Source of the DNA: Crotophaga sulcirostris
Lineage: Eukaryota > Chordata > Aves > Cuculiformes > Crotophagidae
Direction: 5' to 3'
Assembly: GCA_013397455.1 (NCBI GenBank)
Contig: VYZB01000116.1
Span: forward strand, 279,081-343,080
DNA: 64,000 nt
Positions 14,001 to 27,319 of the stretch are shown here, one piece after another (position 1 is the stretch's first letter; the number at the start of each line of letters is the position of its first letter). Both the position numbers and the translations under genes were made by a program. The notes under the pieces were generated by a model. It did not search any database, was not told the DNA's origin, and saw nothing but the letters and a program-made list of their open reading frames with translations.

Positions 14001-14652
14001 AGTGCAGCTGTGAGACTAAGACAGCTCTCTGGGTCCTCCAGAGCCTTCCAGGTACTTTGTGAATAACACAGTCAAGTCACAGGTTTCCCCTCCAGCCACA
14101 GGGCTAAGATCCTCTCCTTCTAAAATCCTTTGCAGAACTCAACTCCTGCAACATCCTTCTTTTCTCTTGCCACAAACAACTTTACACCACAGAAAACAGT
14201 TGTTAAGGTTGATGTAAAAATCACAGCCCTTCAGATTAATCCATGTACCATCCACTCCTCTCTCCTGCATCCCTCTATTTTATTCCTCCTTCACTACTGC
14301 AGCCAATAACACGTAATTGTTTGCATTTTCAAAACCCATTTGCCTCCTGGTCATCATCTTAAAATGACAAAACTGTCTTTTTTGATCAGTTCATCAAGCC
14401 AATCTCCATCATCTACAGAGTCTGGGTTTTAAGAATGTTTGTTATTCTTTTCATGCTTAGAAGGAATTCACAGGGAACAGAACTGCTTTATTACCTTCTT
14501 TTAAACCTGTGCTTGTAACTCTCAGTTGGTCCGAAGTCTATGAAAAAAATTTCAGGAATTAAGATTCTGATATGCCAAAACACTGTCTATGATGCTAACT
14601 AGTATTTTGTATTATTTTTTTCTGCTCACTCATCCTTTACTTTTCTCATCTG
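11037..14652. other. Unique AT-rich sequence, no gene recognised
   Basis: Open frames at 11619-12601 and 13284-13874 are low-complexity or unsupported. A-runs lie near 12421, 12459 and 13388. No RNA gene or nameable repeat was found. Confidence 0.55.
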
Positions 14653-15250
14653 ATATCACAGTATCACAGTATCACAAGGTTGGAAAGGACCTCTGAGAAC
14701 ATCAAGTCCAATTTATAACCCAACACTAACACCATCCCATCACCTAAACCATGGCACTCAGTGCCTCATCCAGTCTTCCCTTAAACACCTCCAGGGTTGG
14801 CGACTCCACCATCTCCCTGGGCAGCGCATTCCAATGGCCAATCACCCTTTCAGTGAAGAACTTTTTCCTAACATCAAGCCTAAACTTTCCCTGACAAAGC
14901 TTAATTCCATGTCCTCTTGTTCTGTCACTGGTTACCTGAGAGAAGAGACCAACCCCTGCCTGACTACAACCTCCTTTTAGGTAGTTGTAGAGAGCAATAA
15001 GGTCTCCCCTGAGCCTCCTCTTCTCCAGACTAAACAGCCCCAGCTCCCTCAGTCGCTCCTCGTAGGGCTTGTGCTCCAGCCCCTTCACCATCTTTGTTGC
15101 CCTCCTCTGGACACCCTCCAGTATCCTGACATCTTTCCCAAACTGAGGGGCCCAGAACTGTACGCAGTATTCATGGTGAGGCCTGACCAGTGCTGAGTAG
15201 AGGGGGACAATAACTTCTCTGGGCCTGCTCACCACACTATTCCTGATGCA
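14653..15250 (-). mobile_element. CR1 LINE, 5'-truncated, minus orientation
   Basis: Starts on the plus strand with about three tandem TATCACAG octamers, the reverse complement of the CR1 3' terminus, then AGGTTGGAAAGGACCTCTGA. The body matches the copy at 3781 almost throughout, including the ORF2 stop and the 3' untranslated stretch. Similarity ends at CTATTCCTGATGCA, only about 15 bases short of the equivalent break in the 3781 copy. The 163-codon frame inside is still open, which suggests a moderately young insertion. Confidence 0.94.
14744..15235 (-). pseudogene. CR1 ORF2 C-terminal fragment
   Basis: An uninterrupted frame of about 163 codons ends at the native CR1 stop (ending LDEALSAMV). 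It contains [39 protein letters not shown] and [20 protein letters not shown]. It covers only the region C-terminal to the reverse transcriptase catalytic core, with no endonuclease and no active-site motif. The start codon is fortuitous because the element is 5'-truncated. It differs from the 3781 copy by scattered substitutions. Confidence 0.87.
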
Positions 15251-17413
15251 ATATATGACCTATAAGCTTTGAGACAAAGACCTAATTTTGTTCTTAATTT
15301 TGGACAGCTCATACTACAGTAATTCCTAGGCCTTTATTTCTCCAAGTCTAGATCTGCTAGGTATTACTCTAGCAGAAATCACAATAGCAGCAACAATAAA
15401 ATAATACAAGAGATCTACCTGGAAGTTAAAACTTAACCAAAATTTGTGCAACTGCACTTTCTGCCTTGTGTTCAGGGAGCTGTTTGCAAAAGGCACAGTT
15501 TCTGCAAGGTAATTCTAAAAGAAGTAGGAAATTCACTACCTGAAAATTGTGGCTATTGGGGAAGTCAGTCCTTCAAGCCTGTGACCACAAAACACTGTCT
15601 GTGAAGTAGAAAAATAATAATCTGACCAGCGGTATCAATTGGACAGAGAAAGAAGTAAGACTTCTTCAATTAATCATATACATGTCTCAAACAAGCCACA
15701 GGAGTTTTAAAGGCTGGGATGTTGCCCATACCATCTGCCCCATCAAACGGTCCATAAAATCCCACAAAATTATCTGAATATCAAAAAGTACTTGATCCTG
15801 CAATATGTTAAACCTTCTAAAACCAATCCAATACGCTACAAAACCCTGTTAAAAACTATTCACTGACTTAGTGAGTTCAATGTTACAGAAACTTCCCATC
15901 TTTATCCACCAAAAATAAAATGAAAAAGTAAGTTTTGAATTTTATGTCTTTATGCAGTGAGTGAGTAGAGTTTTTGAACACATTCATCCTGAAATACAGC
16001 TAGTCTTTGATTGTGTGCATATGATTTAATTACATGTATATTTTTATACAAATAGTTATATTTTACTTATGGTAACGGGTGCTTTACACATGAATTTTTC
16101 AGGGTCAGGGCATCAATGCCACTTATTCTTCTAGCCACTCTGCCATTACTGAGAAGATCAAATGATGTCAGTGAAACAACTCCAGTAGCTTCCTTTCTGG
16201 GTAGTCAGTAAAAAGACAAGCCATTTTAGCATTGATTTGTATTTGAACTATTTCATACAACTCTCTCACTCATAACATCCCTGTTTATCCTCAGTTACAC
16301 ACTGGAGAGCATGAAGCTAGATCCATAGATAAAACATGCTATCCATCAGCTGCCTGTAGTTGCAGATAATTATTTCAACTGCCATTTAAAAAAAAAATCA
16401 GAATGGTGCCAAATTGAAAAATCTGTTCCTCACTTCTCCTGGTGCACGAGGTCCCTCGTTGGGTTATTGAAATTGCTAGGCTATTCTCGTAGCCAAGGAA
16501 AAGAGAGAAGACAGATGGAGCCATGCATTTTTGTAAAACTCTTAAGAACTGTCCTCGTGACAACCCTTTCTTGGTCTCCAAGGCAGTGAGTAAATCTTGT
16601 TATGTGTCCTGCTCTATGCTAAAGATATTCCAAGCAATGTCTGACAATTCTGGCATGTTTTCTGTGGGGATTTACTTGTACTGCATCATTAAAGAAAGAT
16701 ATTTTTCATATGATCAGCTCAATGCCCCCTCCAAAGAAAACAAAAACAAAGATCCAAATATTTGTATAGGTATATACATACTTGCATATATGTTATACAT
16801 ATAAAAATGTTAATGTCCTAATGGAAGATTAAACTCAGAATTTACTTGAGAAAGGATTCCTGCATTTTAATTGTTGTGGTAATATATTTAAATCGTGCAC
16901 TGGCTAAAAACCCTGAGGCAATGCAGATCACTTTCTAATATGTCCCGGGTGTTAGAAATGCAATGCACTTAATTTCACACAGAAGCAAATCCCATTCAGA
17001 AGGTCTATGCAAGAATCAAGGCTGCTTCAACTCTGCATTTTAAATCATCTGAATATTTTCTTTTGCTTTGCCACTGCTCAAAAGAGTAAAGGTGCCCAGT
17101 GTAAAACCATTTCAGCACTGCCCTTCCTGTTTTCAAGTTCATTTATTTTGCTTAGCCTTTCTGAGTTCATAATAACCTATTGTTCTGTCTGCTCCCCAGA
17201 GTCTCAAAATCTTAGTTTCCTATGTGTATGACATTGATAACTCTCTACATATTTTGTGTGTATAGGTGTGAGTGCATGGGGAGGAGACAGGAAAAACAGC
17301 CCTTCACATATCCTATCTGCAGATCTAGAAAGATCACACACACACCCCAAAGCTTTCAAAGCAATGCAAACCATGTATTACCATATTTTCAATTTCTATA
17401 ACACCTCCCATCA

Positions 17414-17470
17414 AGTGCTTTACAAATATGAGTGAATTCTTAACACTAATGAGAGGCAGAGAAATATAAA
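17414..17470 (-). repeat. Possible MIR-like SINE relic (weak)
   Basis: The plus strand reads CAAGTGCTTTACAAATATGA followed by GTGAATTCTTAAC. This resembles the reverse complement of the conserved 3' part of MIR (GCGCTTTACA..TATTAACTCATTTAATCC). Only about 35 bases are persuasive, so this is tentative. Confidence 0.25.
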
Positions 17471-20400
17471 CAACTCTTACTGAAAGGTGGAAGAGATTCT
17501 TCAAGATGGCCTTATTTTTAGAGGTATTGAACACACACAGCTGTCTTCAAGTTCAAGAAGGAAATGGAAGGTGTTCATCACCTTGGCAAGAGAATTCAAG
17601 TCCTTGGCCCCTTTCGTCTGAGATTTAAATGTCTAATTTTCTCCAGCTCAAATGCAATATAGTCTTGAAGTAGAAACCCCTGAAAAAGCTATTTGCCTAT
17701 GTAATATAGAAGATTGGATGAGATGATCATAAAAGTGATCCAAACTTAATGTCTATGAACTTTGAAGACAGTAGCTTAGGTAATATTTCTGCAGTAAATC
17801 TTCAGTAGGATTAGGAATAGAGACCAGGTCCTCTGACTAACGTTACTGTTTATGCTTTTATCACAAATTTATGCTTGTTCATTTCAACAATTCTGAAAAA
17901 CAAGGAATTGATGCAACAAGCAGATGCATTACGTTTCCAATATTATCCACATTAAGGTTTACAAAATCCATATAACAGCATGTGATGCATGATTCAATAA
18001 TAAAGCCATTTACTGTATCCTGTCTTTTAAATAGATTATTTCTAGCAAAAAAAAAAATACCTTTATTTTTTTACCATTTTTTTGTGCTATATCACAGCAC
18101 ACTGCTTTCAAGAGAGGGACAGAACCAATTGTACAATTGCACATAACACATTGTCCCTGGGAATCAAATTTGCTGAATAAGTTATAAATGTGAATTTCTC
18201 TTCTTTTGCCTGTTATTTGACAGAGAACAAAAAGAAAAGAAAAAAACCCTTACGTCTTATATTTTTGTCTCAGTGGTATTTCAGAAAAAAACTTTATTGT
18301 TCAGGCTTCTGTTCTTTTTATTGTATGATTTAGGTTCTAAATATATACCAGTACTTAATAAAATGATAATAAATCAATGCTAAAGCTGTTAAAGGAAGAA
18401 CACATTAAGGTGAAATAATTTAAAGATATGTTTGTTATCCATGCATGACAAAGATATGAAAAATTGAATATCGATTGTGGGGAAAACAACTGTGCTCCTC
18501 CTTTTGTTTCAAAAGCTCTATGGTCACCGGGTTAGGAATGGTTTATGCTTTCTCCTTTACTTTGATTTATAAGCAAGTCATTGTTCAATCTAATTGCGTC
18601 CAATATATCACCAGAACACATTGCATCTTGGCATTTCACCGTTTATAACTTCATAGAAAAATTGATACTAATAAAAGGGTTTTTTTCCCCTGTCTCTCCC
18701 TCCCCACAATGAAGTCTATGAAATCAGACCGTTCTATGTACATCAGTGAATCAATAAAGGCAATAAATCAATGTAATTTATTAAAAATTACAATATGCTG
18801 GACTACTACATAGATTTATCTAAGTGAGTTCTTATCGCCTTAGGTCTGCATGTGAAAAAGGCTCTTGCGGAATCCCCGCAAAAGCAGAAGTCCAATAACT
18901 AGCTTTAGAGGTCATTAAAAATCAAAAGTTAGAAAGTTTCAGAACAATTTATGACCCAGTTTGTACAAAATGTAACATACTGTCACAGTGCAGTCTAGAT
19001 AATTCTCTAGGGGCTACATTATGGAAATAAACTCCTTCTAACACCATGGGAAGCAATGAAGAAAAAAGGAAAATGGACTTTCCTATGCCAGTGAGACATC
19101 ACTAGGTTTACACATTCGTCAATATAAATGGAAATTATTCTGTGGATGGTGCTTTTGCTCAGTTGTAGACTTTCCCTTCTCTGAGAAGGAGGGGGTATTG
19201 ACACCATGCCGCCATGGATCTGTGTATCCTCTCTTATTTGTTGTTAATGTAAGAGAGGGTCCCAGAGGAATATTATTCCAAAAAAAAAATGAGACAGCAG
19301 AGAGGAGCAGGGTGTGAGCTTGGCATTACACTAAGGCTGGGGCAGTCCTGCTGCTGCTTCTCTTCGCATTCATTGGGACAACAAACCACACTGTGAGAAG
19401 TACCACCTCTCTCTCAGCTCACGTGCTCGGGACAGGCACTGAAGAGGTGTTTGGCTTCCACTGTGTTTGCAGAATAGTCCCAGAAAGTGGTGGCTCAACT
19501 TTAGACCACGTGGCTGGGGATAGTGAGCATCTTTGTCCTGGTGTTTCAGGAATTGTGGGTACCCACCTCCACCCAGTTGCCAAGTCTGAGTTCAGATAGG
19601 GAAAATATCCAACTGTGCCTCTTTCCCCTACTCACAGAAAATTTCATCTACTTCTGTGAATTCCTTAATATTTATAATCCATTCATTGAAGATTTACTGG
19701 GTGGGATTTTCCTGCTGCGGGAAGTGAAAGAAAGACGAAGGAAATGATTCAGTATCCTCTCAGCATCATATCCCTTCAGACTGGGATGCAGTTGAAATTC
19801 TGAACGACCTATTTATCAGTAAAGTGTCAGTAGGAATTGATGAAACCTTAAAAGCCACAGTTAAGCAGCATGCAGCATAAGGATGGAGAGCAGAAGAAGC
19901 TGTGTGCATTGTGCTATTAAGAAGAAAGCACGCTACTAGCAGTAGTCATCCTTTTTAATTCAGATAACACCTGTGAGGAATATTTAAATCACATTTAGAC
20001 TGAGATTAAAAAAAAAGAAAAAAACTTTGACTTAATAAGAAGGCACCATGAGATACCATGGTGAGAACAGACCAAAATAGACTTGTGACACAAAACCCTT
20101 TTTGAAGCGTCGCTCTATGCAGTGGTATATTATCAACAGAGCAGATGAATAACTAAAATCCAATCTTGCTGGTTCCATTGAAAATCTGGGTTGATTTTGT
20201 TACATTAAAGACTATTATTATGGCAGCAAAGGTCTAATTTTTACCTCACTATTAAAATTCATTGTAATAATTACTAAGGCCCCATCAATGATAATGAATG
20301 TTGTCTGCGTGTGTGCACTCATGTACGCCAGAAGTGATATGCAATTTTTAACACACATTGTGGAGCCCTACCCCTTGCTCCCGCCTTCACAGCCCTGTGT

Positions 20401-20821
20401 AACTATCAGCTTTTGCTTCCCACTCCTCCTAGCTTTTCAGGTGACTTGAATTTCCTTACAGTTTATGCTGAATGCAGTAAGGATCGTGTATCTTATACAG
20501 ACCTCAAAGCAACAAGTTCAGTAAATACACCGAAAAAAAAAAAAAGGTGGTAAAAAAGAGGAAAACAGTGTAAATGTACAGAGAATTGAGTCTTGTTATC
20601 AGTGTTTTATTTCCTGTGTCATCGCGTAATGAATGTGCGATCTGCTGTACTATGTAAGCACAGGGTGTTAAAAGAATTTACAGTATATGGAGTGAGGTTT
20701 AGAGTTGTTATCAATAAGTGCTCCATCTCAAATAGCACTTTGTAACAGCAGGTACAACAGTGTACAGTGCATAAACACTTCAGACATACATAAAAATGCA
20801 TACCGACGTCATGAATGTGTT

Positions 20822-20843
20822 CACATGTACACACACACACACA
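20822..20843. repeat. Short (CA)n microsatellite
   Basis: CACATGTACACACACACACA and its continuation form a 22-nt alternating purine-pyrimidine tract. Confidence 0.85.
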
Positions 20844-21965
20844 AACAGATATACAGAAATTTCTATCAGTAACATTTCAACACCTCTCCCTTTTCCAGAG
20901 CTCCTTCTGTAACAAGAGTGATTTTCCTATGAATATTATTAATGAGCTTAATTCCATAATTACTTCAGTTGCACACAGAGCTCTGAGAACTTGGGAAAAC
21001 TTACTTGGCAAGTGATGTTCCAAAAAAGAATCAGCTCTCCAGATTGAATGAACTCCACAAGCCCAGGGTGGTGAGCATCTCTGGAGAAATGCATGGAGGA
21101 GGGGGGAATTGCAGTTAGCAGGAAGGAAAAGAAACTGCTCACCAAGGAAAAGAAGATAAAAATCAGAGCAACAAGAAGAAAAACAGTCATGTTGTGTCTT
21201 AATTCTGTTGTTGGCTTTCTCCCTGGTAGACCCCCCACCCCTGTCCTTAGTCAAGCCAGTTGTGTGTGGCAGCAGTGCTACAGAGTGAGCAGCAATAGCA
21301 CTCACACAGCGTTACCTGCTTAAAAGGAGAAAACAGTCCATGGGGCAGAATCGTTCTCACATGGTGGGAGGAAAAACTTGTGAGGCAATTATTGGAATAA
21401 ACACAAAACTCTCGAGTTCCTTGCCGAAACAACAAATTTTTCAGTATGTAATGCAACAGAGTCACAGATATTTGATATTGATTGTTTATACAGAAGGTGG
21501 TAAGGCAGCAGTGCCAGGCTTTTGGCAGGTAGTGGCCATCGCTGTGGATTTGAAACAAAAACTACAACAGAAGACAACTGAAAACAGGATGATACAACGT
21601 GAGAATTTTGTCAACTAATCATAATCTTCCAGCACCATGTCAGGCCCTGAGTCAATGACTTGGCCTTTCTGCCTTTTTTTTTGTGTTTCTTGGTTTGCTG
21701 TCATGATCTTGCTCAAAAACTGAGATGACTAAAAAAGTAGTAATCAAAAAAGGAGAAGAAAGGCAGATTGCTGGTTTTGGAGTCAGTAGGCATAGCTCAG
21801 TGTGTAGATCTTTAGACATATGCCAGCAATAGTCAAACCCTGGGCCAAGGAATATAACCTACTTGCTTGTAGTAGCTATGTTTTAAGACCTCTGAGAAAA
21901 GCCACAGATGCATGGGGCAACAGAATATGGGTAGAAAACCATTTTTGTTCCCTGACTGTCTAGAT

Positions 21966-22313
21966 CGGTGCTTCTCCATTTTATTTTTTTTTTGCTAAAC
22001 CAAACAATCATGCAATATTTTAAAAAAACAAATTCATACATCATATCCTGTTTTTTCTCTTAGTCTAACTTTTCGTTAACTACTTTCTGAATCCTTATTC
22101 ATTGCTTAAATTTTCTTCCTTTTTTACTTTGTTTTGGGTTTTTGTTAGTTTCCATAGGAATACTTTTATATGGAGCATAATATGTGTGGGAATGTTGTAT
22201 GTGAGGGAATACTTTTATATGGAGCACAAATTGTTTCAATGCCATTTTTCCAACCCCCTCTTTCTCAGGTCTTACAAAATGATGGTCTACAGAACACAGG
22301 TTGAGAAACACTG
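21966..22313. mobile_element. hAT-Charlie-like non-autonomous transposon (MITE), candidate
   Basis: The left end CGGTGCTTCTCCATTT and the reverse complement of the right end, CAGTGTTTCTCAACCT, align at 11 of 16 positions. Both resemble the CAGTGNTTCTCAACC ends of hAT-Charlie/MER5-type elements. The eight bases outside the left end are GTCTAGAT, an exact fit to the NTCTAGAN target consensus known for Charlie elements. The right flank, ATACATGG, does not preserve it. The interior is AT-rich with no transposase and carries a direct duplication (22157-22177 and 22206-22226). The 348-bp length fits a non-autonomous derivative. Confidence 0.45.
22157..22226. repeat. Internal direct duplication of 21 nt, offset 49 nt
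   Basis: GGAATACTTTTATATGGAGC followed by A occurs at 22157-22177 and again, identically, at 22206-22226. The perfect copy inside a decayed element suggests a local duplication later than the element's insertion. Confidence 0.85.
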
Positions 22314-24639
22314 ATACATGGTTGCTGGTTGAACAAAGGATTCTCTTATCTTCATGGAGAAGTGAATCAATCCAAGTCAGAAAGATCTTAAGGAAGACTT
22401 TGATGTATATGTAGCCTGGAACATGGTATGGAAAACCTGTGGTACCTTGTAACAATAAAAGATGTCCTAAGAGATGGCAATTCTCCAATAGCAGGCATGG
22501 TCCTTGTATGCCTTGTGTGGCATTCTCAGATAAAACAGATCAGGTGACTACGTGACTACTCCCACCAGAAATTTTCTAACAGAGTAGAAAAATTAATCTT
22601 CTACCCGAATCGTCTTCTGTTTATGTGAAAGGCTCCATGAAGTGTCCCCCAATGAGTAAAGAGGTGAGACGGTTACAACCAAAATAAAGAAAAGATAGTC
22701 CTTTGTAAATGGAGAGATAGGAAGTGCATTCTCTACCAATGGTTAAGTTTTCTTCTGAAAATATGTTTCGTGCTTGACATAGTATTCTATTTGGGTGGGA
22801 AAGGGAAGATGGTTCACAAAAACCGTCTGGAGTTATCTAAGGGTTTCTTCCCAATAGGCTATTTTCTTCAAAAACCTTCTGCTTATCACTATCTAGTCTG
22901 TTATAAAAGTATATATTTCTTCTTCAGAGCAATTTTATGGGCTCCAGAAATAAAGAAAAAAGATACTGCTCTGAATTTCTCCTTTTACAGTTCTCAGATG
23001 TTCAACACTCAAAAGAGCTATTTAGTGCCTCCACATCTTTAGCTCACCTGGGGCAATGCAGAAGGGAATCACACCATGACCATTCATTCTTTTGCACTCA
23101 TTTGTGCTGAAACTGTGGAGAATGGGGTCCTCAGAGCCATATCTGAAGGAGAGGGATTGTTTTGACTGTACTGGTATCCCACTGAAGATGTCTGTTCTTT
23201 CTTTATTAGAGAGCTTCAAGTCCACTAAGTGTCTCCATGCCACTGCTTTCAAGGTCTTTTGATAATCATGTAATTTTTTTGATTCCCTTAAATACAGATG
23301 TCTTTGTCTGATTTTATATGAGACACTGATATTTGTATTAAACGTTTAGGTCATGATTTTCAACATGTGGGCTTATTTCAAGGCACACCCTTGAAGTGCA
23401 TCATTAAGATCATATAGATACTAGCAATCTTGTCAGATCTTTCTGGTGAATATTCACCAGAAATTTGCTGAGACTTTTGACACAAAAAAAAAAAAAACCT
23501 TCCACAGGAGTATCCACTTCTCACAGTAACTATTCTTGCTGTATTTTTAAAATGAAACACTCAAGATAAACACTTTTCTTGAGAGATAAGTGGCCTTGAA
23601 TTGTTTTACATTAGCTGTGGAGTAACATGCAGTAGCTGTAACCACAATAGGTCAGTGCATTGGCTCTAAAATGAGTGCCATCAACCCAACTTCTCCAGTC
23701 CTATCGCACTCCCCAAAATCCTATCAAACACAAGTCTTGTCATTTTCAGAGATTTTCATGTGAGAAGAAATTCACAATAATTTTGCAGAGCATTCTACAA
23801 TAAAATACTTATTCCATAAGACATAAAGAATACGCAAGCACACAGCATTTGGAAACAAATATATTAAAGAACATGAAGTCCTTAAGCCTGCTTTTGTCTT
23901 TTCCTGTAAGTCCATCTATCTGTGTATGTGGTATTTTACACATCTTGTAATAGCTCCCCTCAGCTGGAGAAAATAAACAAAAATAAAGACCAGACCCCTA
24001 GTTTACAAGAAAAACATTCCAGCCACTTTCAGACTAACATAACAGAATAACAAACACCAATAGCAACCAAATCTAAAGGCAGATTTCCAAACCCCGTTCT
24101 CCTTGTCTCAGCCTCTGTTTTAGGTCCTGTCACAGGAAAACCATTCTTTTCTCTGGTGTCCATTGTTTTTCTCATTTTAATTTTCCTCTCACTTTGCTTT
24201 ACCAAGAATATATCGATATTAGTGTTTGATAGTTGCCATATGAAATTCCCTAATGCTAGGGGCTGCTGGATCCAGCAGCTCCAGAGAAGCAAGGTTCCCA
24301 CAGCTCAAGCTTGACCATCAGGTCAAGCCAGTGTCAAGGCTTAGCATGTATTCCCAGTAGGCATGTGCACACAGTTATTCAACATATGTACCCCTATATA
24401 CACAGCTGCCCATCCTGCTCAACCCATAGGAACACACTCAGCACCAATGGCCTCATCTTGTTCCACTCTCTGGTTGAGCAAGGTGAAGGTTTGTAGCAGG
24501 AAAATATATACATAGCACAAATGCAATGTGAATCCCTCCGGCAACCATGCTCAAACATTCAACCTTCCCAGCAATGGTGCTTGGGTCCCAGTCCACTGAT
24601 CGTGGATCCTAGCTCTCTCCAGTTGCCTCCTGTACAAAG

Positions 24640-24674
24640 ACATGTGCACATACACACACACGCACGCGCACACA
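24640..24674. repeat. Alternating purine-pyrimidine CA/CG tract, Z-DNA-prone
   Basis: Thirty-five consecutive bases alternate strictly between purine and pyrimidine (ACATGTGCACATACACAC, then CACACGCACGCGCACACA). This includes a CGCACGCGCA core. Such tracts can adopt Z-DNA under negative supercoiling; here that is inference from composition. Confidence 0.8.
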
Positions 24675-24772
24675 GGTCTTTCCTGGCACCACCATGCCCC
24701 AGGGTCTCTACCAGCTGGCCAGGATGGCCCTGGTCCTTGCAACAGCCACCTGCCCCTGTGATCTCACCCTTA

Positions 24773-24788
24773 GACACACACACACACC
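24773..24788. repeat. Short (CA)n microsatellite
   Basis: Eight ACs in a row follow TTAG. It is about 100 bases from the longer CA/CG tract. Confidence 0.85.
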
Positions 24789-27319
24789 TCCCTGTATCCC
24801 AGGCCACTTCCCCTGCTCACTGACTGGTGAGGTTTGATGCTTGCTAGTGGTTTAAATACATCTCACCCCAGATGCTGACACTGTAATCCCATCATTCCAA
24901 TCTCTCCAGTTGCTGGCAGCACAGACACTTGGGCCCTCTGACCTGTGGTCTGATTGCAGTTGCTGTCACTGGTTCCCCTCCCTAAGACATTGCACCATGG
25001 TGCTCCTTTGCTCTTTGGGACTTTGATCAGCTAACGGCTCCTGCTATGGGCTGAGGAGTACCTGGAGCAGGGTGTTATTGGGTTCTCCCATCTGTCATTG
25101 GCTCTCTGTGGTCCTTTGTGTGTGCAAAGATGAGCTTTCTGTCACATAACCTAAATGGTATGATGCTATTATAAAGATACCATTGTTGAAGCACAAGCAA
25201 TATGGTACCAATAACACCTGAGTAATCTTAGCTTCAGATAATGGCAAAATCTTAAATATTTCTTAGGAGCAATATCTAAATTGATAGTGACTCCACATGA
25301 TATCCCATTTGTATCACACAACAAGCTGTGGCAGCGTGCAGCTGGATCACAACAGGAGGATGGACAATATTCCAATACCATCCAAGAATGTGTTACTAGA
25401 AAATATCTGATTTTGGTGGAAGCTACTGTCACATAGTATAACTAGGAAATGTGGCTTTCTAAACACTTTTTGTGCTGTGGCCCAAAAACATACTTCAGAG
25501 ATGGTCTATTTCTTTCAGTGTAGTATCTTTCAAAAAGACCTCAAACTGAATCAGTATTTTAACATTGTACTATGAGACTGAAAACTAAAAGGAGAACATG
25601 TGTTCCACAAGGAGCCATCCTTTCTTTCACTTCTCCATTTTTGGCTTTGGTGTATTAGAAAAGTCCCTCTGATGTGTTTCTATCAGTTTTCATACGCATG
25701 CAGCCACTCAGCTGAAGATCTCAGTTCCTATACATTTATATATTTATAAATAAATGAGTGTATTACATATAAACAAAACTTTATTCAGACAGAACAATCC
25801 TCAAAGTTTTCTGTAAGACTTCATGACTCTACCATGAATCTGATGCTAAGTTGTTCTGAAGACATTTTTTCACTTAGTTATAGTCAGCAGAAAGACTCAG
25901 AGGCAAATATCTTTTGCTATGTTATAGGCAGGGTTTTACTGCATCATAGGTCTACCTATTGTAAAAATATGCTGTTGAACTTATTCCCAGTGACCATTAC
26001 AGTGGAAGAAAAATGTATTTTTTGGAGGTAAGATATTGATAAATAGCAGCAGATGACGGCAAATCCACCAATCACACAGCCAACCATGTATAATTACAGG
26101 GTTTACAAAAGGAGATTGATCTTCAGGTGGTGTGGGATACCGTGCTTTCCCTAACCTTCTGTTGATCAGGAACAGCCATGAATCTGACTTAAAATGACAA
26201 AATATGATTGATCACTTCTCATCTGATGAACTTACAGGAAAAACAAATCTAGGTACACATCTAGCTATTTTGGCATCCAATACATGCTGTATAGTGCTTA
26301 TTAGAAAAGTTAAAACAATTTATATCATTTTTGAATTCACATATTATCTCTAGCAACAGAGATTATAATCTTGATTATTTTCTTCTGGAAAAAGACAGTC
26401 TCTTTTTAATGGTTTCCTTTAACCTTTTAAGTACGAGAAGGGACTTCTCTATTTCCTAAAGTACTTTGTATTATTACAGATTTTGTTTCCTTTACAAATA
26501 ATACATTTAAACATAAATAAATTTAGCATTTCAAGCCTTTGTCTAGTTCAATATCTCAGTTAGTATATTGATCAACGGCATATGTACCAGAGGAAATATG
26601 AAAATTCACAGCTGGTAATTTTATTAAACCATAGATACCAGAAAGCTCCTCCTCTTCCAAGAAGCTACTTGCTGTCCTTTCTTTTTTTTTATTTGAAAGG
26701 AAGTGTACAGGCAACTCATAAATATTTTTCTCAGCAACTATTATTAATAACATAGACTGCTTAATAATAAAAATCTATAATTACTCTTTACTGTATCGTA
26801 ATTATTAGAACACAAACTTTCATATTCATTCTAAATATCACAGTTAAAAGCACTGTAAAAGGACCTAAGAGTTAGACTACAAAAGGCCTTTATAATAACC
26901 ACAAAATTTTCACACTGACTAGAGCTTGTGGTATTGACTCCCACGATTTAATTTATCATATTTTGCTGAATGAGTGATATTGGAACTCACATCATCTCAG
27001 AAATAGCTCTCAATAGCTATTTATTATTAGGTAAACATGGACTCAGCTCTTCTAATTAGTGATGACAGTACCTGAAAAGGTTCAGGTTCAATTTTGCTTA
27101 CGATCCAAAATCAAGTGTTAATCATAACTACTTGAAACTTCAAACAGGAAAGAAATGTAATGCAAAAGATTACTAGTGGTGAGATTTTTCACACTTCTTA
27201 TTCTGTCCATGGTCAAAATTAATATTAAGACAGCTTTTCTTATAGTGTTTTGGCATTTCCAGCTCTGATCGTAGGCAAAATATTGAAAGAAAAAAGTAAT
27301 ATCTGAAAAATTACAGAAT

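Larger units (their letters stand above)
15251..21965. other. Unique AT-rich sequence, no gene recognised
   Basis: No convincing exon. A possible MIR-like relic lies near 17414-17470, a CA repeat at 20822-20843 and A/T runs at 18048-18058 and 20534-20545. A weak tRNA-like string near 21789 was considered and rejected. The stretches around 18500-18960 look non-repetitive and could be tested for conservation. Confidence 0.5.
22314..27319. other. Unique sequence with a GC-richer CA-repeat block, no gene recognised
   Basis: The segment 24360-25100 is visibly richer in G+C and contains CA microsatellites at 24640-24674 and 24773-24788. The word TCTCTCCAGTTGC occurs at 24614 and 24901. Open frames there reflect the GC bias. 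The rest is AT-rich unique sequence with an A-run near 23482-23495. No gene or named transposon was found. Confidence 0.5.

Noticed and set aside
18856..18885. Small hairpin TTGCGG-AATCC-CCGCAA
   Set aside because: Only a six-base stem; not enough to call a structured RNA or terminator.
21789..21850. tRNA-like string (GGCATAGCTCAGTGTGTAGA, later GTCAAACCC)
   Set aside because: The A-box-like word is good, but the acceptor stem does not pair and the B box is poor; probably chance or an unidentifiable SINE head.
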